The position numbers and the translations under genes are program-made. The notes beneath the pieces are model-generated. The model searched no databases. It was not told the DNA's origin and saw only the letters and a program-made list of their open reading frames with translations. 64,000 nucleotides of DNA. Origin: Triparma verrucosa (lineage: Eukaryota; Sar; Bolidophyceae; Parmales; Triparmaceae). How positions within the stretch are numbered: position 1 is the stretch's first letter; each line of letters opens with the position of its first letter. Shown here in pieces: positions 33,461 through 45,977 of the stretch. The DNA is taken from positions 31,269 through 95,268 of the forward strand of contig BRXX01000213.1 of the NCBI GenBank assembly GCA_030267905.1. Reading direction: 5' to 3'.

Positions 33461-33744
33461 AGTGGGGGAGGTTACGCAAATGACACGAGTTCTATTCTAT
33501 TCTTCTTTCAACAAAATCCTGGTCGTTTCCAATCCAATCACTTGCCAAAATTGCATTCTTCTCAATCAGCCTTTGAAAGAATCTTCTTTCATAGCGAGGC
33601 GCTGCGCTGAGCAACTTTGCCCTTTTCATTCCCCCCATCTATTTCAGGAAATTTCAAAGTATTAAGATCAACTCAGCCCCCCGCACAAAGGCAAAATAAG
33701 CCCACCAAAACCCTGACACACAAAGACGACCAGAACTCACCCGA

Positions 33745-34491
33745 ATGGGCGTCTACCGAGTGTACCGGACTAGCGTCAAAGTTCTTAGCCTCCCAGTAGG
33801 CCTCGTCTCCTTCTTTGACCTGATTGCCGGAACTATTCTCCTAGTGTTCGGCGCGAAGATGAATGCCGCGGTGGAAGAGGAAGGCTTCACGGGCGAGACC
33901 CTTTATATATTTGATGTAATCGTATCGCTAGGGTCTCTGCTCATATTCTCCTCGTTTCTCGCCCTCTGCGGGCTCTGCCATGAAAGCTTCACCCTCTTCC
34001 TTCTGATCTCCTCGTGGCTGTGTATCCCAATTATCTTCGCGGAGCTGGCTGCGTCTATCGGCCTGGCGTCATCCGAAGATTACATCTTCGACACAATGTC
34101 CAGACATAAAGCTGAACTCAACCTGTCGGACGAGCAAATATCGACCCTGCGCAGTTGGGATACTTTCGCCATAGTCTTCTTGCTGGGGCTGGCCGTGGTC
34201 GAAACGGCAAAGTTCTGTATCATGCTCAAAATTCGCAAACAAATTTCCGATGGACGGAAGGAGTACAGGGCTGCAATTGATTTGCAGCAAGAAGAGGAAG
34301 AAACTGGATCACTACAAGCGAAGCTGCTTGTGGACGAAAAGTACAGCTCTCTACGAAAGATGTACAAGGATCGTTACTCCTTCGATGGCAACTACAACAA
34401 TGACTTCGGCGGCTTGGAGGGCGAAGAACATCAGATCACTTTCGAAGAGGCTGATGACGACGGAGGACTAGGTGGAGTTGGGAAGCTGTAA
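33745..34491 (+). CDS. Four-transmembrane (tetraspan) protein
   Basis: Single exon, 248 residues. Hydrophobic helices lie at about 12-38, 54-76, 80-107 and 140-162. A soluble loop between helices 3 and 4 (ASSEDYIFDTMSRHKAELNL) and an acidic cytoplasmic tail of about 85 residues give a tetraspanin-like topology. The loop has no Cys-Cys-Gly motif, so a true tetraspanin call is not supported. The tail has DEKYSSLRKMYKDRY and ends in Gly/Asp-rich sequence. Function unknown. Confidence 0.72.
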   Translation: MGVYRVYRTSVKVLSLPVGLVSFFDLIAGTILLVFGAKMNAAVEEEGFTGETLYIFDVIVSLGSLLIFSSFLALCGLCHESFTLFLLISSWLCIPIIFAELAASIGLASSEDYIFDTMSRHKAELNLSDEQISTLRSWDTFAIVFLLGLAVVETAKFCIMLKIRKQISDGRKEYRAAIDLQQEEEETGSLQAKLLVDEKYSSLRKMYKDRYSFDGNYNNDFGGLEGEEHQITFEEADDDGGLGGVGKL

Positions 34492-34560
34492 ACAACAAAT
34501 AACACAAACGGAATCCTTTACATGATACAAATATTGACACACACTTCTCTTACACTACTC

Positions 34561-37500
34561 TTACAACAATCCCAAGCCTCGGGAAATTGCCGCAACCTCT
34601 TCGGCTGACATCGTACCCTCGCGTTCCCTTCCCGTGCCACCCCCGCCCCCACCCTTCACCTCCCTCTTGGCGGGACTCGGGCTCTTACCACCACCACCGC
34701 CATCTCCCGTAGTTCCGCCCAGTGCATCCATGAAATTCTGCGTTCCGTGAAGACTGTAGCGCCTCCCCTTGCTCCACGTCTTTGTCGACTTAATAGTGTT
34801 CAACCTGCTCGTGACCCTGAAGTCGTCGTCGCTCTCGACATTACTGATATTGATCATGTCCTTCTCTTTTGGGAACCACGGCGCGTCGACGTATAGATGC
34901 ATGTCACCGTTGTGCTCGAAGGCGTTCTGCATGAGATCGGCCGGGCACTTGTGGCCGATGCTGCGAGAAGCGTTGAGATCGGGTTAGATAATGCAGCCAC
35001 TTTTATTCGCTCCTCGTTCGCTCCTCGTTGTCGTCTCACCTAACACCACTTCCTTCGTTGCTGTTGATCCGATTTTTCTTCATCATGATTGAGCTTCCAG
35101 AGACGGTCTTTACGCCGCACTGGATATTTCCGCGAATTTCGCAATCTGCGATCTGGCCGGAACTGCACAACCCCTCTATCAAAACACCGTTTCTCTTGCA
35201 AGGCCCCAAATGACAATTCGTCCTGCAACTTAACTGTGCCCCCTGGGTGACGTAAATCCCGTCTCCACCTTCGCTAAAAACCTTCACCTGCTGGCAGTCC
35301 AACAAACCGAAGCTGGCGAAGATCGCGGCAAAGGTGTCATGCCCGGAGTGCTTCACCGTAATATTTTGTAGACAAACCTTGCTCGCGCACGTTCTGATGA
35401 CGGGAAGATCTTCGGTGGTGTCCTTCAACTCAATGACGACAGCCTTCTTCTCGACCTTTTTCCCCTTCACTTTCGCAATATTTTCCAGCTCCTTCTGCTT
35501 CTCGAAGGCCTTGTCCTCCTCAGCTTGGAGCTTCATGCTATCGACCATCCCCTCGACGATGTCTAACGTGCTGAGATGCTTGTCATCCTCCACCAACCCG
35601 TCGCCTCCCAACACCTCCTCCTCAGCCCCCAAGTCCGCCGATGAAGCCTGCAAACCCCTCTTGGGGCTCTTCGGCGTAACTTTGGGACTGTGACCGTCCT
35701 TTCTCTGCACCTCCGCCTTGAATGTGTTCTTCATGCCCTTAATCAAGACGTTCTTGTCGATGAGCAAACGCTCGTGGTAGCTGCCGCCGTCGGCCTTGGG
35801 GAACACATGGATCTCGTCGCCGTCTTCGGCTGCCAAAATCGCCCCCGTGATCGTCCTGTAAATGTTACCTAGCCCCCCGGCCTTCGAGTCGACATTCAGT
35901 ATCCTCTTCTTCTTCTTCTTACCGACGACCATCGACCTCCGCCTCTCGTGATAGTTTTGATGACTGCTGTGGTCCCTGTACTCAACGTGAAACTTGTCGA
36001 TTAGAGCCCCTAGAGTCTGGGGTTCGTACGTGACCCCATTATAGTCCATCCTCTCTCCCGCCTCGTCCTGCTTCTCGGCGAAATTCCCCACGCTGCTCAA
36101 CATTCCACCGATTCTCAATTCCTTCATCAAAAAAGCGATCTCCACGATTTTCTCCTTCATACCCTTGGCTATGATGGTCGCCCAGTCCTTGGGCATTTGC
36201 CACTCGCACTCCTCCTGCGACCGCATCTCACTCAAGAATTTCAACAACGGCTTGAACAGGAAACTCCTCGTTTTTGCATCCATCAGACAGTTCTTGAGCA
36301 TTGGCTTCACCCCCTCCTTCGTCAACTTTATTGTCTCCAACGCGTTCAGAATAATCACCCCTCTCTCGGGCTCGTCACACTCTACAAAGGCGCAAACCAA
36401 CGCGGGTAGAGGCAAGTGCTCCCCTGTGCTGATGCTCTTGGCGAAAACGGAGCACACCATCTTCAAAACTTCCGGATCGCTGTGCGGGTGCGAGACGACC
36501 TTCTGCAGGGTCTCCACCAATCGCTTGGAGCCGACAACGGTCTGCGTTCCTCCCATTTTGGACTTTCGCTTAGCCCTCCTCTGCTCCAGCAAAGCTTGCT
36601 CGCTCAGCGTTAGTGTGTTAATGCTCTCTTCCATCTTTCTGGTTTCCTCTTGCAAATGTTCTTGTGAAATAGAGGAAAGCAAGAAAACGTGCTTTTCAAG
36701 CACCTCAACGCACGGGATGCACCAGGGTGACAGTTGTTCAAAATGCATTAGCCCGTCGTCATCGTCGCTGTCGTTGTCGTGCAGTACGTCGAACTCGTGT
36801 TTTATTCTCTCCATCAAGGCCACCAACAGCGTCCTCACCCTGTTCAGCTGCTCATCGGGCCACAGGGTAAGTTCGGACATCTTCAATATCTTGAACACCA
36901 AAATCAAGTTGTCACTCGCCATCCTCGGGGCGAAATTCAACAGCACCTGCTGTAAATCACTTCGCTCGACCAAGACCCGGGGATTCTTCAATATGGCGTT
37001 CAACGCGCATCCGTGCAGGACGGGATTGTTGCCGTCAATGAGTCTCTTGAAAGGCTCCAGATCCAGCCCGAACTTCAACGTGATTTCACTGCATAGCGCC
37101 CTGATTTCCATATCTTCGCTCAGCTGTAGCAGGCTAATTATCCTCGCTCTCAGGGGCGCACTCAGAGGGGTCTGCTCAGGAATGAAACACTCGTCGATGA
37201 CATGCAACGTCTTCAAGGTCAATTGGTCGTCACCCTTCTCCAGCGCAATAAGCAGTCTGCTGAAACTCTCCCCGTCCAACATAGCTGTCAAAAGCCTCAA
37301 GCTGAACCCGCCGTTTCCCACGCGCCTCACGAAGTCCATTACCGCGCCCTGCACGTCCCCTATGTTCACACTCGCGTCGATCAGCTTTAAGATGCTCTGC
37401 ACCGTTATGTTGCTGTGAGTTTGTACCAAGCTGAACTTCGAGCTGGCAGTGTAATTGACACTATTCCAGTGCTCAGACGGCAAGAACAGCGCTATCTCCA

Positions 37501-40500
37501 CGCAAGTCAGGTACAAGTCGGTTCTATTGTTGTCTATCCAGCCACCCAACACGTCGATGATGTCCTCGAAGGCCTTGTCCTGTATGCCGGTCCCCTCGAG
37601 CATCACCTTGGCGGCCAGGCTCCTGACACTGAGCTCTGAGTCGTGCGAGACCATGTCAAGCAAAACCCTACTCATCCCCGGGAGGTCGGAACTCAGGTAA
37701 TTTCCGTACAAACCGCCGCTTAGCATTCCTCTTAATGCCTCAGTCCTAATTTCGATCAAGTCGCCGAGCACCCCCCTCAAGGCCTCCTCGAGCATCACGA
37801 TATTTTCCTTGCTGAACAGCTTCAATTCGGTGCACTCCCTCGCGCCGTCGAACCTCATTAGCTTGTCGTCCTCCTTCAGCCACGCAATCACAGAGTACAA
37901 AACCTCCATCTTATCGACTTCGGCTTCCTTCAGTAGCGCAGCAAGGGTCGCTCCCCGAACTGTGGATTTTTCATCCTGTTTGAGCCTACTCTGCATATTG
38001 TCTCTAACTGTGGGCCAGCTAGTCAAGTTGCAGGCCTGCAACGCTTCGATCGCCTTGAGCTGCAGGGCGGGGAACGCCGTCGCGTTAAAGCATCGCAGCA
38101 TTTTTGGCAAGATACCGCCGGTCTCCGCCATATTTTCTTCGCTAAGCATCTGGCCGATGTTCTGACCGCCGTGGATCAAGCATTCGAGCATTTCCATGCA
38201 CTGCACCTGTAGCGATACTTTCTTTATCTTGTCTGTGCTGTCCGAGAGCAACTTTTCAATTGGAAAATTGACGCTAAGCAAATTGACCATGGTCAAGCTA
38301 GGGAACTCCAAGTCGGCGGCTGTTCTGCTCGGGATAGTCCCCTTCGCATTCTTCATCCATGTCACGAACAAGGGGATGAGCCTGTCGTGAATATTGCACC
38401 GTCCCAATACCCGAGCCGCGGAGGCCCTTGCTTGGTCCGAATTTGGCAATGCCATGATCTGCAAGAGGATGTGAATGGTCGGAGGGGGCAGGTAGTTGTT
38501 GGTGATGATGACGTTCATTCTCTTTTTATGCGTAGAGCGGAATTTATTCGCCGCCGCGGCAACGTTTGCCACGCTGCCGAATGACGTAGTACGCTTTCCG
38601 CTGCTCGCATTTCTAAAGGCGCTGTGCTGACTTGACTTCTTCTTCGACATGTATCGCGCGGCCTGAGACTGGGGTTCCAAGCTGCCGGCGCCCGCAGAAA
38701 AAGGATTGGCGCTCGCCTGCCAGATCTGCCCCATAACGATTTCAACCAGCGCATCCTCGCAGGAGAGCCGCAGATCTGGATCGTTGAGAAATCCTGCGAT
38801 TACACACAGCACGTGGCTGTCAGTGATACCCATCCTACTGATCATCTTCATCAAAGTTTTTATCTCCGACCTCTCTTTGCGTCCGAGCATCTTGGCCATC
38901 GTCGAGCGCACGAGGGGCTCGTGCTGGAGGCCCATGGACCTAATACTGTCGATGACGAGGCTCTTGACAGTCTCGCTCTCGCTGTCGTCGCTCAAGATCT
39001 TCGACAGAACTTGGACGATTTTCAGGTGTAGAGTCCTGTTACTACCGACGCAGTAAAGCGCCGCGTCCATGCATACCAATGAGTTGCATATGCTGGCCTT
39101 GGAGTACCAGGGCAAGGTAGAAGTGGAGCGCTCAAGATCGTCACTCAATGCCTTCGTCAGGCTGCTAATGATGTCAACCTTGTAGCTAGCGTTGACTTGG
39201 ATCTCCGCCAACGCCCACCGCCGCAGGTACACGCAAGTAGAGCTGAGGCAGCTGACGAGGCGCTGTACGCTACGAGGGCGTCCCACCGCAACGTTTTCTC
39301 CGCGGAGCCTAGAGAGCTCGTAGCAGAGAGTCGTATTCGAGGCGCTGTCGTCGTCGTTTTGAAGCAAGTACTTGCATATGTCCACGTAAAGCCACGACGG
39401 GGCTGCCGATGCCGCAAAGTAAATCACGTTCAGCCACCAAAAGTTGTGCAAGATTTGTCCCGAGTTGTTGCTGCCCGCGGCTTGGAACACCTGCTTGCAG
39501 GCTTCAACGCCACTTGTCGTTCCCGAAACGGCATTCTGCAGCCGATCCAGTAGCTCCATGGCAGTGAAGTACTCCTGAAAGGAAATATGAGCGAATTGGT
39601 AAAGAGATTCCGTCTGGCTGGAAGTCGCCGATAACTTCGTTTGAAACGAAGTCGTGCTCATGAGCTCGAACTTCTTGGCGTGCGACTTGACGAGCATCGT
39701 GACGTGGTTCCATATGTGACGGTACGTATTTGCCAGGTGATGAGCCTCCTCTTCGGTTCCACGGTTCTCGTTCTTGAAGTCCCTCTCCGTTGCCTGCAAG
39801 AGGTCCACCATAGTACTGTTGGTAATGTCCACGACTGTGTTAGTGTGGCAATACCATGCGAGTTTCTGAAAGAATTTGAACATTGTCTTGTTATCGATCT
39901 TGTTGTCTGACAGGCCCGAATTGATGTCGAGGTGAACGATAGTCATTTTGGTCGCGTGGGCAAACATCGAGGGCTTGTCTTTGAATGGAAGACTATTGAG
40001 CAGCTTGTTTTGCGCATCCTCCATGGCGCCCTTCAAACCGTTCAGTGACAGGCCCTTCAGGAAGGAAATCTGGCGACCATTCTGCCCCTTAGTATCCTGA
40101 CTTTGCGCAGAAACATGACTATTGTTGGTTCCGCTCATCAAACTCACAATCATACTGAGCATGAGGGGGTTTGCTGAGAGCCTGGAGAAATTGGGGTCCA
40201 ACAGCACTGACGCTGCAGTCTGAAAGACGTTTTCTCTACTATTGCCGAGTTCGTCATGGTCGAGCTTGCGCTTGGCGTACTCGAGCTGCTGCGCTGGTGA
40301 AAGGGGCACGGTTCCCAGCCACCTATACAAGGTGAGGTTGGAGGGTAGGGGCGGCTGCTTACTAGTCACGATAACCATCTGGTTGCGGTTCTTCAACTTG
40401 TCGTTGATATAGCCCTCAACGTACTCCCGGAGCGGACCGGCTTCGTCAATGCCATCAAAGATAAATAAGAGCTTGAACTCACTTTGCAGCTTTTTCAGGG

Positions 40501-43500
40501 CCTGGTAACGGCGCGAGAACTTTGAGCACTCTTGATGGAAATAGGCATCCAACAGGTCGACCCTCTCGTACTCTCCCTTTTTTTCGTCCTTCTCGCCCGG
40601 CTCCTCCCAGGCCTTTTCCGGGCCGTTGTCGACATCATCGCCATCGCCATCACCGTCGTCGCTCTTCTCGCCCTCCTTATTTTCGCCCAAGTCCTCGTCT
40701 GCCCGATCGTCACTTTCTTCGACTTCCTTGGCGTAGTGCATCACAAGCTTGTGGACGGGAATTAGAAGGGGGACAATGCCGAAGTCGCGCTTGATCTGTT
40801 TAGACGCCAAGATCCTTATTACTAATTTACCGCACAAGGTCGTCTTTCCACTCTTGGACGCCCCTATTATGAATAGTTTGGCGGCACTTGACCCGAGAAT
40901 CGAAGCTCGCGCTGGGTTGTGTTGGGAAGTCAGGCTGTTCTGAAATAGGTTCCTGAGCAATACGTTGACACCTTCGTCCGAGGTCTCGTCGGTCACATTC
41001 CAGTGCTTCATCTTGGACGTGCCATAGAGCTGGTCCTTGACCTTCCGCGTGCCTATCTCACTGTGCAAGAGCATCATCTGTTCTTTTTCGGCATCGGTAA
41101 GGGTCTTGAGCGAAAGGTTGTGTCGCATAACCTCCATTGTCTGGTGACGAAATGAATCCACGACATTGCTGAACTGGGAAGCGCAATCGATTTTGTAGTG
41201 AATGAGTTCCAGTTGGAACTCCTCTTCGGTGAGAGCGCGCTGAGCAAAGGTGCTCTGCTCCCAGAATTGACTCTTGACCCTACCGCCTATCCTCGGAAGG
41301 ATTGTGAAGCTTGGGTATATGACGCGGCATATTTGTAGCGCTGCATTGTACGCGCTCTGTCTCTGCGACATGCTCCGCTTCGTGCTCATGCTACTTCGCA
41401 GGTAGAAGCTGAGCAGCCCCGTTTTGTGGTGCAAACTATTGTACAACTGCTTGCCCTTGCCGTAGAGGAGCAGCTTGCGGCGGAGAAGGCAGATGAGCTC
41501 CCAAAGAAATTCCATTCGAGGATGGTAAGAGTCTGCAAACCTCGCCGTTTTTCGTAGATCATGCCAACAAAGGAGCCCGCTAGTGAACTTTGCCGCGTCG
41601 GCGATGGCAACTTTGCACTCTTGGTCAGTCAACAGCTGGTTGTTGACCTTTTGCTTCACGGCAGCCGTCGAAACTGCCTTGACCTTGTCGAAGAGATCCT
41701 CCCTTGAGGCAAAATTCCCTAGCTTATTTCTACAGGTGATGATCGACAGAGCTACGTCATGGCTGACGGTGAGCCAGTTGGCAATCTGCCCAGCTCCGAC
41801 AGCGGAGTTGATGTCGTGAATAGTCACTGGCAGTTTGAGATGTTCCGTGACGAGGAGGACCTCGAACTTACAAATTGCGGAAAGAACGTGTCCACGTTCG
41901 ATAAACTTTCCCGTGTCGCCTGCAAACCACAGCTTGGCGTTCGAATCAAGGAGGATCGAGTCGCCGTGGAAATTTTCGGGCGTCGGGCCGACCACCGGAG
42001 TCTCGCCGTAGTACTCAACATGAGAGGGCATCTGCTGGGCGGTGTTGATCTTGGTGTGGAACAGCTCAATGAACTTTCTATCGGAGGCCTTAATTTCAAC
42101 CTTGAAGCCCTCGTTGGTGATGATTCCCGACCTAAGCAAATGCTTGATCTGGTAATCCTCAATTAGGTCACAAAACGGGTCCTCCACGGCCGTTGTCATG
42201 GAAAGTTGGGCAAGAATCTCTCCGAACACTTCCGCAATCACCTTCATGGCGTCGCCAAAGGGTCGAGAGCCAAGCTCGCGATTGAAGTGGTCCATAGAAA
42301 AGTAATCGTCGACCTCAAAGTTTTTCTCCCAAATTCCCTCGTCGTCGTGCTCATTGCCGGAGTCCGAGTCGCTATCGTCTTGAGCATCGGATTCATCGCT
42401 CTGCTGGCGATCCTTCTCTTCCTGTGCTTCGTACTGCTGCACGCGTTTGTCACTCTCCCAGTTGAGTACCTCTCCCAACGTGCTGACGAGATCAATATGG
42501 GCCTCGCCCTTCAGCTTGCTTTCCACCCATTCCGACATTGAGAGTTTTAGCTTAATTCCTCCCATCGAATCCATCATGAAGGGCTTGGAATCTTCGCGCT
42601 GGGGGACGTTCTCAGGGCAGAAGGCATCCAGCTTATCGAGCGTCATGCACTCCATGGCGATGGACTTTGCCGTGCCAATCTTGCACAGAGTTGCGTCTTG
42701 GGCGATTCCACTCTTGTCAAATATTTGGATTTGAAGGAGGCAGTTTATGGAGTTTGTCGAAGCCAGGACTGAGTAGAACAATGAATCGCAGCCCTCGTAC
42801 AACTTGTGGACGAGCTGTTCGACCAGAATACGTCTTGGGTCGTGGTTAGAGAGGGGGTAACCCTGCTCGTCAGTGAGCGGTCGCCCAAGGGGGTCAACTT
42901 GAATGTTTGAGTTGTTCGCAGCTTCCGACGCCCCTCCGCTCTGATATATTGTCTTACGCTGTAGCTTCTGGGCCTCCCTCCTTTGCACAAAGTACTTTCT
43001 TATGTCCATCCATTCAAAGTAGTGATGGATAGTCGACGTGATGCCGGAGGCGTTGGTGGTCTGGACTGTGTGGAACTTGGACGTCGGCGGCAAACCTTGC
43101 ACGTTGACAAAAGCTCGTAAGTTGTGCTGGACTACTTTGAGGCCGGGAAAGACATCGGACGAAGAGGGTTTATCCATCTTCTGGTCGAAGGACAACAGCT
43201 TCAAGTCCTCCTCGTCCACCACAAACAAATCGGCCGCTATCTTCCTGATCGCTCTCTGCCAAGGCTCATTCTTCCTCAAGATCTTGTGTGGCACCTCGTT
43301 GATTTCTCTCAATCTTTCGTCGTTCGTTTGGCTGTACGTTTCTACGACAACTTCAATGTCGTTGTTGTTGTTATTGAGCGACCGTTGCGCGAAAATGTCA
43401 AGGCGGATAATGTGCATCACAAGCTCCTTCTTCTGGTTGACCTCGAGATAAAATTCGCTCTTTTCGTACCGCCCCCACAGCTCGTCTAAAGATTGCTTCA

Positions 43501-45888
43501 CGTTTTCGACTGAAGGAGAGAATATAGTTAGAAAAAGAGAAAGGGAAAGGGGTTGTTGGAATGTGCCTTTGTGATACTTGTGTGATCATATTGAAGCCGT
43601 GGCAACAACACAAGGAGCGCTTACCTTTGCTGAAATCGATCCCAAAGCGCTGGAAGATTACGGGCAGATCGTCTTTGCTCTTCGCCGTGATAATCGCCGA
43701 GGGAGACACCTTCTTTGAAGAGACGGTCTGGCTTGCTCCCACTGCGTTGAAGGCAGTTATGCGAAAGAAGTAGTCGTAGCCTCCCTTCATATTCTCTAGT
43801 TTGTAAGATGTGGGCAACCCTTGAGAGGGGTCTGTCTGGCTACGCAGTATCTTTATTTCGTGGACCTCATCGGCACCAGAGGCAACCGAGTCCCCTGGGG
43901 CCGAGTTAGAGGTTATCGAAGTGGCGTCGTCAACTGAGTCTTTTTGAAGAGGTGCAACCGATGCCCTCTTCGGCTTCTTTTGGTGGTGTTTCGTGTACTG
44001 AATGAGATAGCCCGTGAGGGGGACCATCGGGTCTTCCATAGGAGCCATCCAGCTCAAAGCCACCCCTTCATAGAAGGGATGGGCCGAGAAGTCCTCGGGA
44101 GGGCCAGGGGGGGTGGCGTTGACAAATGTCTTTCGCATGTTGGCCAAATCATCGGCGGCGGATAAAGGGTCTTCTGCTGGGTTGGTTTCGGACACAGATT
44201 CCGGTTGAATTTCGGGGGTTTCGAGGGAGTCGGTGGTCGAACCGGCCAAGTTGACGGCTGGGGAGGGGGCGCTTGCGGTGGCATGCACCACAGAGGAACT
44301 CGGGGTTGAGTCATTAGTCTGATTGGTAAGATTCTTCTGAAACTCAGCGAGGACCTGGTTGAATCCGGGGCCGGTGAGGTCAGATATGCGAGACATATCG
44401 TCTTCGTCGTCTTCCTCCTCCTCGTCGACAGTCCAAACCTTGTCATCGCCGAAGCCTTCGGCGCGCTGGAAGAGCGGCTTGCCCCCGTTTTCGGCTCCTA
44501 ATAGACCAACAATAGACACGCGGTGCTGCTTCATGAATTCGTGCTTTTGCGCTGGATTCATGCCTGAGAAGTCTATCTTGAGTTTTTTCTCCAACATTCC
44601 CACCGCCGTGGCGTCCAAATTAACGACAACGCTACCCCTGAATGTCTTGGACCCGTGGCTGAGGAAGGCCTCCTTGACCATCTCCACCGCTTCCATCTTC
44701 TCAATCTCCTCTTGGTCAGTCGTGAAGTCCTCGTCGAATTTGAAAGTGAAAAAGTGCCTCTTGACATTGTTTCGTCCTGCAGCACTGTAGGCCAAAAAGT
44801 TTACGCCGCCCCTGCCCATCATGTGCCCCGCAACGGGAAGCTTGGCGTGCTGCGACATTTCAGGCGTCAAGACGGAGATCTTGAAAACGCCGCGTAAGTC
44901 CTTGATGGGAGTGTCAATAATGCTAAGAACGCTGTTGTCGGACGGATTTCTGAAGATGTGTCGGGCGTTTTCGTGAACAAGAGGAGAGTCGATGTCGAAC
45001 TCGTAGATTTTTTGCCGGAGCGGTTCGGTCAAGGGAGTGGCGTCGTCGAGATTAGTTTGGATGGGGACAGCGATGGGGTGCATCATGTTGCTGATGACCC
45101 CGTCGAATTTGGTCGCAATGTTACTCTCCATCGGACTTTGTCTCACCAGGGAAGAAAATGCTGGGAGGGCCCGTGTTTGATTTGTCAGGGCTGTGTGGCG
45201 AGGGGACCAAGTGGTGGCCCCCAGGGGCTTTGAAATGAAGGAGGATGTATTCGGGTTGGGTAGGGGAGCAGCCGCTTCACGGAGCGTTTTGCGTGAGAAT
45301 TGGAGGACGGCTAAACCCGCGGTCTGTGGTGAACGGGGGGTGAGAGTGAGGGGAAGGCGGGAGGCGTAAAAGGCGGAGGGTGAACAGTACCTGCTTTATC
45401 TTGGGCTGCGCTCTAGGATAATTTATCTTCTTTTGCAGAGGTGAAGCTTCTTCATTCATTTTGACAGGCACTATCGTACTTATCGTGCTTGCGTCTGCGT
45501 CCTCTTTCTCGTCCTCCACTTTCTTATCCTGGGTTTCTTCGTCAGTGGAGTATGCATCGATGTCATAAAAGGGGTCGTCCCTCCAGTTGGTGTATGTTGC
45601 CGTGGAGAAGTCAGACTCGGCGTAGTCGTTCCCGGGCCCACTTTTGAACCCTCCCGCGGCGGTACGCCGGACCACTCTCTTCTCGATCAAGCCCATCACT
45701 TCGTCCTTTCGAAGCTGATGGTCGAACTTCACAGTTCGGAGCAGGCTGAGAGTCTCATCTTTGTTGTAGGTTTCGTGAGCTGACAAAGGGGAATTTATGT
45801 GCCGATCCGAAATTTGTTTGCGCCCTGGGGGCTGCGGAGGTTCGTGGGGCGGGGTAAATGCCCGCGAACGTCGGTCGTTCGCTTCCAT
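34561..45888 (-). CDS. Giant FN3-NACHT-HEAT-beta-helix STAND-type NTPase (3,688 residues)
   Basis: Four exons (45888-45391, 45323-43625, 43509-35040, 34960-34561) join with all three phases correct. The N-terminal region is charged and disordered. A fibronectin type III domain lies at about 565-715 (PPGPPEDFSAHP, TGYLIQYTKH, YFFRITAFNAVGAS). A HhH-like stretch lies near 1280-1355 (CRNKLGNFASREDLFDKV). The NACHT P-loop is IIGASKSGKTTLCGKL (about 1612) and Walker B is KLLFIFDGIDEAG (about 1745), followed by a winged/helical region. From about 2130 to 3200 there are HEAT/ARM-like helical repeats. A right-handed beta-helix with an AAEDGDEIHVFPKADG opening, like SHCBP1/FBXO11/NosD proteins, spans about 3275-3570, then a Gly-rich tail. 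STAND NTPases act as signal switches in immunity, ciliary and cell-death pathways. The start is 89 bp from the CFAP210-like start. Function unknown. Confidence 0.86.
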
Positions 45889-45977
45889 ATTTGTTTCAAA
45901 GGGGTAAGGCAGTGCTGCTGGTAAAGGGGGGTGGGGGAGCAGCAGATTTATTGCAGTGAATTTTTTCACACGCAACG
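45889..45977. promoter_or_regulatory. 89-bp divergent promoter, NACHT giant and CFAP210-like gene
   Basis: The two ATGs face away from each other with 89 bp between them, so transcription start sites and any regulatory site must be shared or overlap. Co-expression of the two genes is an inference from this geometry. Confidence 0.6.

Noticed and set aside
36165..37418. 417-residue plus-strand ORF inside the NACHT giant
   Set aside because: It is antisense to a long frame with clear HEAT-like repeats and no domain is seen; judged a shadow.
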